Origin: Lyophyllum atratum
Taxonomy: Eukaryota > Basidiomycota > Agaricomycetes > Agaricales > Lyophyllaceae
Assembly: GCA_014905825.1 (NCBI GenBank)
Contig: JACGCN010000041.1
Coordinates: 62,001 to 126,000 of the forward strand
Direction of reading: 5' to 3'
Length of the DNA: 64,000 nt
The position numbers were made by a program, and so were the translations under genes. The notes under the pieces were generated by a model that was given only the letters and a program-made list of their open reading frames with translations, made no database searches and was not told the DNA's origin. Position 1 is the stretch's first letter. The number at the start of each line of letters is the position of its first letter. Positions 38,272-49,129 of this stretch are shown in pieces.

Positions 38272-40675
38272 ATGGACGACCTCCAGCTGCAAGGATCGGA
38301 CGGCTCGCCGTATATAAACGAAATCGACCTCCAGCCCCCGTCACCCCGTGATCCCCACAACCTCGACCTCTACTCCGACTACACTCGCGACTACCAAGCC
38401 GATTATAACACCGGCTCCCCCTTCTCATCCCACTCTGATATCTCTTTCACAAACGAGCAGCTCCAGCTCGCCCCGCTCTACGACGGCTACGACCCCGCCG
38501 AGTTCGACAATCCCCACTCGGGCAGCTCTCTTCTTATGTTTGACGACTCCTCTAACGCCGAGTCCTACTACAATTACTATCGCTCGCCCTCGCCCTCGGG
38601 TTCAGACATCAATGAGGATAACCGCTCGCGCGCTTCTTCTGCCTCTTCCACCAACACCACATTTCACTCACCTCACATGACCGTCGCCCACTCCTTCGAG
38701 GGCCTGTCTTTCAACTCCCCCAATTGGAACACAGAACCGCTTCCGCCGCACAAAGCACCGTCGCCACCACGGCTAGTCATGCCCGAACCACCGACTATCA
38801 ATGCACCTGATGATCAGGACAACTCTGACCTCGGCCCACATCTCCACATCGTACCCGCAACCCCCATCAGCGGTGGCGGCGCCGTCCCCAACATCGCCTC
38901 CAGCCAAGTCACGTCCTCCGCGCCCTGGCTCGATGTTATCGGCATTCACTCTGCCGCATCCTCCCGTTCACCTTCACCCTCCCATTCATTATCCGCGAGC
39001 ACCCCTGGACCCTCGCGATCCCCGTCGGCGTCTCCCCAACCGCCGGCTGCTCCCTTCCTGTTCTCCCAAGCACCACGATCTCGAAGCAAGTCTGATACAC
39101 AATTGGAACCACCCAATTGGGACGTCATCGCGAGCGACGAAGGATTCCCACATCAGCACCCGTCTCAGCAGCTTTATCAAGGCGCGGGCGGGACAAGCCA
39201 CCCACCAACTCTGGGCAGCAACTTCTCCTTCGGCGCCCAGTCTTCTTCATCCACGGCTCAGCAGAATGCCAACATCAATAATAACGGCTACCTATCGCCC
39301 GAGTACCCTGAATTCCAACTTGGGGGTGGTGGTGGCGGGACGCAGTTGCGGAGGAGCAAGTCTGATGCAGGGGGCGGGCCCGTAAACCGGCATCGTGGCT
39401 CGCGCTCAGAAGACTTCCGTTTCACCAACAATGTTGGCAGCGACTCGCTCCTCATCCCTGGCCCACCTGGCTTCCTCGTCCCTCCTTCCCCTCATGTCGA
39501 GCAACTACGTCTCCAGCAGCAACATCAGCTGCTCCAACAACAGCAGCAACAACAACAGTTCTTATCGCCCTCCATGCGCGTCCCGGAACTCATGCCGCTT
39601 CCGTCACATCCCGCGCACTCTCGCTCTCACTCTCATTCCCTCTCCTCCGCACAGACCCTCTCGTCCCACCACGCAAATGCACAACAGCCCCGTGGACACT
39701 ACCGCCGCGCCTCCTCTGGCACACGTTCCGAGCGTGGTGTCTCAAGCGCATCATGGAGTGACAACGGGCTGGAAGTCGTGGGGAACAACCGCGGTATGCC
39801 TTACCCGAGCCCGAACGCCTCGCCGCGCGGGGGGTACGTCCAGCTCGAACGTATGCCCGGAGATGAGTTTGACTTCGGTAATCTTGGGGGCAGCGGCGGA
39901 GGCGGGCTGGGGATCGATGGTGGCGGTGGTGGTGCACAGGGTCAGGAGCTTGGGGGAGGAATAGCGTCGGTCTCGAAGCCGAATGTGACGACGGGAAGGA
40001 CGGCGAACGCGAGTCAGAGGAGGAGGAAGCAGGAGGCGACGTTTGTGTGCCCTGTGCCTGGCTGTGGGAGCACGTTCACGAGGAGCTTTAACTTGAAGGG
40101 TATGTTCCTCCAGAAAAGAATTGGTTAGTGGGTAACTGATGATGGCTTATGTGATTAGGCCATATACGCTCACATAACGAAGAGAAGCCATTCCAGTGCC
40201 ACTGGCCTGGGTGTGGGAAGGGCTTCGCGCGGCAGCACGATTGTAAACGGCACGAGCAGCTGCATACGAACTATCGACCGTTTAATTGTGAGGGGTGCAA
40301 TAAACAGTTTGCACGGATGGATGCACTTAACCGGCATCGTGAGTGTCCTTCCCCGTGTTTCGCCGCGAAATCTTATTTACCATTGAGTCCACAGTACGTT
40401 CAGAAGGCGGCGCGGAATGCATGAAGATGCAGGAGGCCGGCGGGGCGGCGTCCCCGCCGTCCTCCGCGCGTTCGAACAAGTCCCAGTCCCAGCCCAATAC
40501 GGGCCATTCCGCGTCCTCCTCGTCGTCCTCCTCTGCCGCCTCCTCCCCACCGTCCGGCACGTCATCGGCGTCGACGTCTGCGACTTCGCAGGACACGGTA
40601 TCGACGGTGAGGTATGGGCAGCAGTATGGGAAAATGGAGGATGCGTGGGGTGTGGGGTTGAGCATTCCACTGTAA
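38272..40675 (+). CDS. three-finger C2H2 zinc-finger transcription factor
   Basis: Nuclear regulator of about 765 residues. A long Ser/Pro/Asn-rich N-terminus has acidic stretches, a poly-Gln run (about 39515-39560) and Gly-rich runs, none of them folded-looking. The three fingers are spread over exons: [19 protein letters not shown] (ending about 40099), an intron, [36 protein letters not shown], then [20 protein letters not shown] second intron is followed by a Ser-rich tail ending before the stop at 40673-40675. Finger linkers HNEEKPFQC and HTNYRPFNC are near canonical, so the fingers should bind DNA in tandem. The arrangement resembles fungal Crz1/Klf1-like C2H2 regulators, but no ortholog is asserted. 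The ATG at 38272 is the first in frame. The upstream region is unusually long. Confidence 0.88.
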
Positions 40676-42380
40676 CATGACGGCGTCTGTGGATCGCCTG
40701 GTAGGGAGGGCTTCGTCGGTGGAGAGGGCTTGAGGTGACTCTACGCCATTCCCTCGACTTCTTTTCTTCGTTTGCTTCTTGTTACCATATCTTTTCGTTC
40801 CTTCTTGTTTCTATATCTATTTACTACGGGCCGAGCCTTGGGACATTCCTTGCCTTCTCGCTTTCCTCTTCTTCTACCTATGGCCTGTCGCCCCCCTCTT
40901 CTTTTTGCTGTGAATTACGTACCCCGCTGTTATATATGTACTGATCATGACTGCCGTCTTGCTTGCTCTCCTTCCCTTTTTTTTCTTTTGCTTCCACCTT
41001 TTTCATTTTTGTTTGTGTTCCCTGGGATGTCGCCCCCCACACGCGATACATACCAACCGACCACCCGACGCTAACCGGAATTCGACCCCCAACCGTCCTG
41101 CAGCCCACACCATAACCAACTGCAACACAGGTGCACCCCTCATGTTTCGGGATACCCATCGACGAGACGCACCCCCTTCCCTTACCTTTTTGTGCTGTTT
41201 ATACCTCTGTCTACAGATTTTCTCCTCTCCCTCCCTCCTGATGTACACCAGATCCTAGTCGGGGTATCGAATCTTTTTTCCGATTTTACATACGTGCTTA
41301 CTTACGAAGAATGAACGATCCCGACCCAACCTATGTAGCGTATAGAATAGCCTTGAATGTCGAATGCGATGTCTCGGTCGCGTGTATTTTATGAATTGTG
41401 GAATGCTGGTTGTTCGGTTGAACTTGCGTCACTAAGGATGCTGGCGTACCTGGATCGGGTTCAAACATGAAGACCACGCGTGGGGCGCGTGCTGGGAGGC
41501 ACCAGGGGAGACTCGGGATGCGATTGCAAGGATGACGGCAGGCCTTGAGGCCATCCGATCGCGTTCTTCCCAAACTGTCGACGATCCCCTCACCAAACGC
41601 ATTTTGCGATGTCAGAAAGCTCTGGCTATCTTCCCGATTCAATAATTCTGGTCCTCTCTGGCCTCGCTCTGGCCGTGCACATGTACGTGCTCGAGAATCC
41701 CCACACCCACGGTTTGACAACGACACAGAGTTCGGATCTGCTGGAGGATGTCAACGATCACCGCCCGTCGACGACTCGACGACCACCGTGCCGCCGTAGA
41801 CTTGGACAGCTTCCTGATTCAGATGCTGCCTCGGAAATGCCTTGGTTGTATATACCTGCGATTGACCCGAAATCGGACATGATACGGAAGTGGTTACCTG
41901 GCTTCTTCACTTGTACCATTGTCGACTGCCGGACACCGAATGGATTGGGATTCGGAAAGCGGACATCACGCGTACGATGGGAATAATTTGCGAAAGAAGA
42001 TATACCGATGGGCGCTGGCTTGTCAAGAACGTCATCGGACGCTGTCTGGTCTATATCTCTCGTGGAGTTGTGATCGCCAGTAGACTGAACTGCGAGGATA
42101 TACGTTGACCTGGACTCCAGAGCACGTTGTGGCATGATGTTATCATAATTAGAGATGCGTTGTCGATAATTACATGTATTTGACGTCTAGTCTAGGGCGC
42201 CAGACCCGCGATATTGCGTCGAGGTGCAGAGAGGAATAGCTTTGGGAAAGTATACGAGAGCAGATGCAATGCAGGGGTATCAATGAATCTCCAGACGACT
42301 ACGAAAGTGAGCGAAGGTGGATATGTAGGGTATAGTATTAGCAGATCAGGTCAGATACTGGAGAGAAGCAGCCTCTAGTT
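40676..42380. other. intergenic, convergent
   Basis: Begins with a long C/T-rich 3' region (40740-41230) after the C2H2 gene, then unremarkable sequence up to the next zinc-finger gene on the opposite strand. A 125-codon frame at 41609 starts with a plausible ATG but has no recognised features. Confidence 0.35.
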
Positions 42381-44116
42381 CTAACAAGGACTATAGTCAG
42401 AAACATCGACTGAGCAGGAAAGAGTCTGGCTGACCTTCTTGGAAAGCATGCGAGATGCTGGGCACTTCGCGCTCTTCTGGTGCCGTTTGAGGACACTTCG
42501 CGTTCTGAAGCGGTCATGGCAAAAGTCGCATTTATGGCGTCGGATACCATCGTGAGCATCTTGATGGTCTACAGGGTCAGGTAACAAGTTCAGTCTTCGT
42601 AGGTCAGAAAGAAGAGCGCGCTGCGTACTGTTAAGATTGTCTCTGCTGGTTAGCATCTGGTCGCAAGTTCCGCACTTGTAGTTTGCGATCTTCTTGCGCC
42701 GCTTTGCACTGGCCTGCAGCACCGCATCCGAAGCAATGGTATCCCTGTGCAAGATAGGGTAGCCGATGCCTGATCCACCGGCATATGTCCTAAAGTTATC
42801 CTCTTGCGAAGGCGATGGTGATGGGGGTTCGGAGCTGAGGTTGCTCCCCCAGGCATGATCGACAAACTGAGGTGAACTGGAAGAACTGGCTTGAGGGTCG
42901 CTTGCTGGGATGTCAGTCATAGGTACTGGCTCCCGATGGCGCGCGTATGGGCTACGGCTTCGTACAGTCGTAGTCGACCGTGATCGGCGAAGATGTGGAC
43001 CCTGGTTGCCAAGGGCTCGCGAGTCGCTGCCATTGGAATGACTGTGGCGACGCTGTAGAAGACTGTGACCTTGCAGCGCGTGATCCGGGGACAACAAAGA
43101 AGTTGGGGACAGTGCGCTGGTATCGCGGGCCATGCCGCCCACGGAACCGCTGCGATGCGAATGGCCGTGACGGTGCTGTGAAATGTTGCCGTTTCGGTCC
43201 AACATGTCAGGAGGAGACAATAGAGATGGTGATAACGACGCGCTGGTATTGGTATTCACGTTGATGCTGTAAGGGCTGCCATGGGAATAAGTGCGCCGGT
43301 GCTGCACAGGACTGCCACTATCCGACAAAGTGTCAGTGGGGCTTAGCAAGGACATTGACGAGGATGATCTATGGCCATGATGCCCAGGGGAAGGCGAAAT
43401 GGGGGAAGACGAAATAATAGATGAAGATCTCGAGCTATAGGATGGCGAAATCGAGCTGGGTGAAAGATTCGATTGTGGAGGAAGGTCGTTGTAATTGAGA
43501 TACTTCTCGTCCACATGACTAGGATCAACAAAGGGATTCGGTAGCCCTAAGACACTGCTAAAAGAAGCATCCAGCGAGGCGCCGTCAAAGCCATCAATTG
43601 CGGAGCGGCTTGGTGGGAATAGTTCGTCCAAAGGATCACTACCAGGAATCGTCAAGAGGAGGCCTTCTGCGGCCTGTCCCCTACGAGAAATCGTGGCGGA
43701 AGTACCACTGAGCGCAGCATTCTGCTCTTCGTTGCAAATGGGACCACCTAACAAAGGATCATCGGCAGTCCCAGAAATCTGTTCGTCGAATGAAAAGTCA
43801 TGGAACATGCGTGCAACGGGCGATAGAGAGTAAGTAGAGGAGCCGGGAGAGATCGGAGACGCATGTCCTTGGCTAAAATCGTCGGAGAACAGGGGTTGGC
43901 ATGTTAAATGTCCTAAAGAAAGGACGTCAATGATAAGATCAAAAGCACAACGATAAAATAACCTTTAGCATATGTATCATTGTAGGAGTTAGTTGTGGAC
44001 GTGGGCCAGCCTTGGGGATAGAATTCTTGTTCAAAGTAAGAGAAATCGAGAGCGTCGTGTGTGTGAGGGGGTGTGCCTGGAATTACATTGATTGGGAACT
44101 GAAGTTCTTCGCTCAT
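42381..44116 (-). CDS. two-finger C2H2 zinc-finger protein
   Basis: Predicted nuclear regulator. Exon 1 starts at 44116 (MSEELQFPINVIPGTPPHTH). An intron joins AYAK to GHLTCQPLFSDDF, and the middle exon is strongly Ser-rich with His-Arg repeats (QHRHGHSHRSG, RRHSHSNGS). Near the C-terminus, YKCGTCDQMLTSRDNLN, an intron, NHQDAHDGIRRHKCDFCHDRFRTRSVLKRHQKSAKC make two C2H2-like fingers, the second with a C-terminal cysteine after the histidine. The frame stops at 42381-42383, but a donor/acceptor pair in the last 50 bases could give a different tail. Similar layout (Ser-rich, two fingers at the C-terminus, first finger split by an intron) is found in the gene at 46149 on the same strand. Confidence 0.8.
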
Positions 44117-46148
44117 GGCTGGGGGGAGTGGGTGTGAAGTAGTCAAGTTGTCGTTATTACGGACTGACTCACAATAAATAGGCATTCTCTACGCTCGCAT
44201 TAGGAGAGGCTGTGCGTCGTAGGCTGTGCTCACTGGGTTCGCTGAGGGCGTCAAACTGATTAGGCGCTTCAAGAATCCACTTGACCTTGCCACGTTCCAT
44301 TTTCAAGCAACCATTGACATCGGGACATAGTATCTCGGCCGCGCTTAATCGAGATTGAAACAGTCCTAGGGCTGGAAAATAGGCAGAAAACGACAGGACT
44401 GTAGTTGCAAAGCGTAAGTCACCGCGTACCTCACATAGTCGGTTTGGCTTATGTCAGATTCCAGTTGGGGTTCGAGATTCAGAAGAACACACGACGGGGA
44501 CACGTGAAGGACGGGTTTTCGCCAAATTAGACTGGTATGGCTGTGTTGATACTATTACCTGCATTCTTATCTCATTCCGACCGCCGTGTCACTGGCAAAA
44601 TCCATACCTCGAGGTAAAAGCGAGGCCTTTCTCCTTCTGATCAGCTTGGAAGCAAGCACCTGGCAAGCACACTGGCTAGGACTTACGGAACAAGTTTGGC
44701 CGGCGCTCTAATACCGACAAAAGACTCCGGAAATGGGAGGCAAAGTCAAGCCTGTGATACTAACCATCAAGTAACTCCACAAAAACATACTAGTTGTTAG
44801 GCGCGAACCGAGGATTGGCTTTTCTAAGTACGCCGCTCGAGCAGAATCCTCCATCTGGACATGCTCAGAACCTTGCGCCGAGCAGCAGTCATATCTTGTC
44901 ATATCGGTTCCGCATCCACAAAGTTTTGCTTACCATAGTTTCAAGCGGAGGCACAGCAGTATGAAGTTTCGCTCCGCCCTTACGACATTTAAAACTGGAT
45001 ATTGGGAAAGGGGAACTTTGTTGCCTGGCCATATCTACACTTCCTTATTGCGTGTCCACAGCCACTCTCTCCTTAATATGTATGCCTTCTTAGATATTCT
45101 TCAGCTGTGTCCTAGTATATATATCCCGGAAGGTCAGTGTACAGTTCATTTCGCTTCAAGCCCCCTCGACCTTCCACGACTGCACACACGAGCTATACGA
45201 GCCGTTTGCCGATGGCTGTGCATCCTCGGCCTGGGTCAACCCTCAGATGACCTTTTCTAGCCACCAGAGTTGTCTATGAGAAGGTCAGAACCATGTACAT
45301 AGTTCTGGCATCCTTGCGCAGAAGACAGCATGTCAAAGTGTCGCAATATGGATGTATCGACAGCAGTGCAGCACATGTGTCACCTTCCTGCAAGAATGGT
45401 GGGTTCTTTGACTTGAAGTGCTCGTCCACTAGTAAAATCAGTGTCCATGACGGCATAATCGTATGTGCGTGTATTCTGATTTTGAAGAGAAGTAAATAGG
45501 CTAAACAAGCCTGCCAAGGCTGGTGTGTTTCTGTTCTCGGACACTGCGGGGCGACCAGCGACCCCAGATAAGCTCAACGTTGCTAAGTAGCGGTAGTTCA
45601 CAATTAGTAGAACAATGATTCGCGGGAACGGGATCTGGTGTGACGCACAGGACAGAACAGACCTTAGTATAGACCTTTACTTATAAAGTATGATCATGCT
45701 TGGTAGAGATAAAATGGAATGCTCATTTCTATCATCTAACAAGTAATATATATGATGTTATTGTCCTTTGAGACAGAAAGACAGAAGGCGTGTGCGAATG
45801 GGCAAAGTCGACGCCCTCTTAACCCATAGTTGGCATGATCAATAGGTTTAGGCTGCTACCAGCTAGCGAACTAAGCTGTAAATTTAAAAACCTCTCACAC
45901 AACACAGACTCCTTTGTAACCCATAGCTGTGGGTGTCGAAGGAAAGGGTATGGGGTAAGAGGGCTTCGACTGCGTATGTGACAGGGTATACGTGAGAGGG
46001 TATGTGCCAGTGGGTATATGCGAGTGGGTATATGCGAGAAGTGTGCGAGAATACACTGGAAGGATAGCACTTGGAAAGCGAATGACATGAGAGAAAACCT
46101 TAAAGCCCGCATGAAAGCGCGCAGTACGTGAACGACGCAGATAATCGG
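44117..46148. other. 2-kb intergenic stretch between two zinc-finger genes
   Basis: No gene supported; the frames at 44961 (+) and 45274-45601 have no motifs. Contains the 14-bp tandem repeat at 45984-46039. Confidence 0.35.
45984..46039. repeat. 14-bp tandem repeat, four copies
   Basis: Four head-to-tail units of the type GGGTATATGCGAGT (two near-perfect, two with several changes), just beyond the 3' end of the minus-strand zinc-finger gene. Confidence 0.7.
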
Positions 46149-47273
46149 TCATTGGGTTCGACACGGACGACTGAGAATAACAAGATGAGAACAAGACCAA
46201 GGAGCAAGAAACAAAATGCAAAGCGGACATTGGGAATGATGTAGCTTTTTTCCATGACGTTTTACATCGGTGGGAGTCGTAAAAGCCTTTTCACACACAC
46301 TGCACACGAACTCCTTACGGCCAAAATGTACATTATGATGATCTAAGGAAGAAATCAGATATAGCGTCCTAGATCTCTGGGAAATTGCAAACATTTCAGG
46401 TTTTGTTTAGTTGTGAACGTTTTATGGCAGTGCTTGCATACATATCGCGCCGCCGCGGTCCGTCGCATTTCGCTCGCTCGCGAGATTGCGGGGGTGCTTA
46501 CATCCATCCGGAAGGTATCTCTGTTGTCCGGCAGATTCGGTGCACTTTCATACCATTCAGTCGAAGTATCGTTGTATTGAAAGGGTGGCGTGTCGGTAGG
46601 CGACATGATGAAGTTTGGTGATTCCGGAAAACCTGAGAGAGGCGAATACGGTAGCGCGCTATTGGCATGGGTAGTCGACTCGGAAATGGAAACGGGCGGG
46701 TGACTAGGAATGACTTGATCATTTTCACCTGCTGGTTGGAGGTGCATGATATAATCAAAGCCGATACCACGAGGATGTGGATCTAGAGTTGAGTATCAAT
46801 GAACAGGGTCAGTGAATCAACTGATAACACTCGCTGCTGATGTGCGGCTCACGGTATTCATATTTCATAGTACTATAATCAGGGAAATCCGTCTGGAGGG
46901 TGCCCAGCGGTTGATATGGAATAGGACCGCTTAGAAAGAGCGAGTCAGATCCGTGTTCCTCAAGATGCGTAAGTTCCCTCTCGTCTTGAGCAGATGTGCC
47001 ATCTGGTATAGTAGATCAACTTCAGGAATAAGGCGTCGTCGAGGTAGGAGTACATACAACCATCCTGTTCTCGTAGATTTCGCGAGGCCGCCCCAGGTAG
47101 CACCATTCGAGGTTCGTACATGTTGAGCTCCTGTCCCCACATGGGAGCGAAATTGGCTGCATCTCTGCCAGGGGAGGGTCCATGGGTGGGTGCGGGTAGA
47201 GCAATGCAACAGGTACTTACCTGGAGGTGGGATCTTCGACACCAAAGGGTGTATTATACAGTGTGCTCGTCAT
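46149..47273 (-). CDS. two-finger C2H2 zinc-finger protein
   Basis: Five exons join in frame: MTSTLYNTPFGVEDPTS from 47273; then DAANFAPMWGQELNMYEP to REQDG; then GTSAQDERELTHLEEHG to MKYEY; then DPHPRGIGFDYIMHLQPAG to YVCKHCHKTFTTKQNLK; and a last exon HHNVHFGRKEFVCSVCEKAF with VKRHGKKLHH. This makes two C2H2 fingers separated by a short linker at the C-terminal end of a Ser/Pro-rich protein of about 300 residues. The first finger is split by an intron, as in the gene at 42381. The frame ends at 46149-46151 after a hydrophobic, Cys-rich tail. A 42-nt intron-like segment (TTTTGTTTC to TTCTCAG) could replace that tail, so the C-terminus is provisional. Role unknown; presumably transcriptional. 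Confidence 0.78.
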
Positions 47274-49129
47274 GAACGAAAAGCCTGCGTCATCTTTATC
47301 CATTCTGACTCGATGGCAGTGGTGGGGGGAGTGAAAATGGAGAGGACAGGTGAGTGGCAAAAGCCTCCGTCGCTATTAACCATTGCTGAAGGTGTGGCTG
47401 GGTAGCTGCGGTAAGCTGTACTGGCGATATATGGGTTGCAGTTGGAATCTAGCTTATATGTAGAGTTGAACTCCAAGTCGACGTCTCGAACTTTAACGTT
47501 TTAACGTCCATCGTCGCCGCGCCGCGCGGCCCAGCGCGAACGGTTTAAGAGCCCAGGCCACGTGACTGCGTTCATCTAATCGGGTCAGATGGGCCGGGAT
47601 CACCGTGACGTCGATCATCGTGCGCCCACTGTGGCCGTACGTTTTCAAGGCTCTCTAGTCGTGGCAGCATGAATGCCTCGAGTTCTGCATCGACGACCGC
47701 TGTGCGCGCATATACCATCGAATGGTACTTTGCAGGACGTGAACAATCTCGGTCTAGCGAAGATGGACGCCTATTAGGAATCGCGATATCCTTCTACTCC
47801 GCCTCATGCAATTATTGGGCTCATCGATCGATAACGTTCGGGAAGAGGCCTTCTCTGTCGCACTGCCATGGACTCATGACGACACTTTACTGCATCTACC
47901 ACTGCCATACACTGCTTTTACAGTGGACTGAATAGAAATCACCCATGGCCATATACATTTGGTTATGGGTCTGCCCACGATAATGGTATCGCGAAGGATC
48001 GAGTCATCCAGGTCTTTGTGACATGAATAGCTATCGTTGTCTCCATTGCCGGAGAATCCGCTGCTCTCGAAAGCTGGAAAGAAGCCGCCTTGGTATGTCC
48101 CTCCGAAACTCATATGAAAGCCATTAAGATCGCTCACTTCCATTTCGGCGTAGCATAACGGGAACGAGCCTCTCATGTAACGCAAGATGCTGTGCTCTTA
48201 CTATATCTTCGTTCGCCATCTCCATGGATCAGTCTTCGGCGTGCAGCTTACACGTGTTGGTTCGGCTAAGAAGGTCCTCATCGAGGCAGTACTCGAATCG
48301 TTGACAGGAAGAATATGGCCACGAGCATCTTCCAGGGGTGGGCACCCGAAGTTTCAAGAGATAAACCGTTGCCGGTAATCTTCGCAATGGTTCCCGGCGC
48401 CAGCCCCCACCCTTTAACTCTGTGTTCACAACATCACCCCTACAACTCGACGAGATAGTACTGCATATCACCACTCCGATCACGCTCATCTTCGGCCCAG
48501 AACTCTCCCCAGCAGTCGGAGCTGCTCCTGGGATATCGTTCTCCCCTGCCCAATGCGAACAAAGTAGCCATGTTTAACCCGATATTTCAAAGAAAATAAG
48601 TGCCGCTTAAGATAGGACTTTGAAGTATCAAAGCATCCGAGGGGAGGGTTTCGCGAGTATTATCGCTGTACGTATCTGAGAGTCTGTACCCATTGGAGTT
48701 GTGAAGCGTCCTTGCGAGATAAGCAACTTCGGAAACCGACGCTTGTTCGACGGGTCGGCAAGTCTACATCTGTCTTGACTAGATTCGTACTGTTTCGCGG
48801 TGCCTAACGAGACCCGCGCGCTCTCGCGCGCTGTTATTCCAAGTTCTGGCCCAAGTTCTTTGTGTTGTCAATGAAATTCACGGTGGTGCCATGTGGTGGA
48901 GAGAGGAATATGAACTTTTCTTTTGTGCGTTACTGTCCGCGTCATGATCGCCATGGTATTCATCCGATTCTGCCTACCTGCCCGCGCCTCGGGCTCGAGA
49001 TTGGCAGACATCGCCTAGCGAGGAAGTTAGGAGTCCGACGCGTTATTTGGCGTCAACCCCAAACATCAACAATGTCCATAATTCTTGCCACACGAAAGTC
49101 TTCCTGGCCTCTTGGCTATTGAAAGGCTC
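47274..49129. other. intergenic, divergent
   Basis: 1.9 kb between divergent starts. Frames at 47669 (+) and 47874 (-) have no recognised features or supporting splice structure. A GC-rich inverted repeat (GCGCGC on both arms) lies near 48816-48832. Confidence 0.35.

Noticed and set aside
38801..39964. Two plus-strand frames of 189-194 codons
   Set aside because: Alternative frames of the Ser/Pro-rich exon of the C2H2 gene starting at 38272.
41331..41986. Overlapping frames on both strands between two zinc-finger genes
   Set aside because: Neither frame shows a family motif or spliced extension; lengths (125-131 codons) are possible by chance in this GC range.
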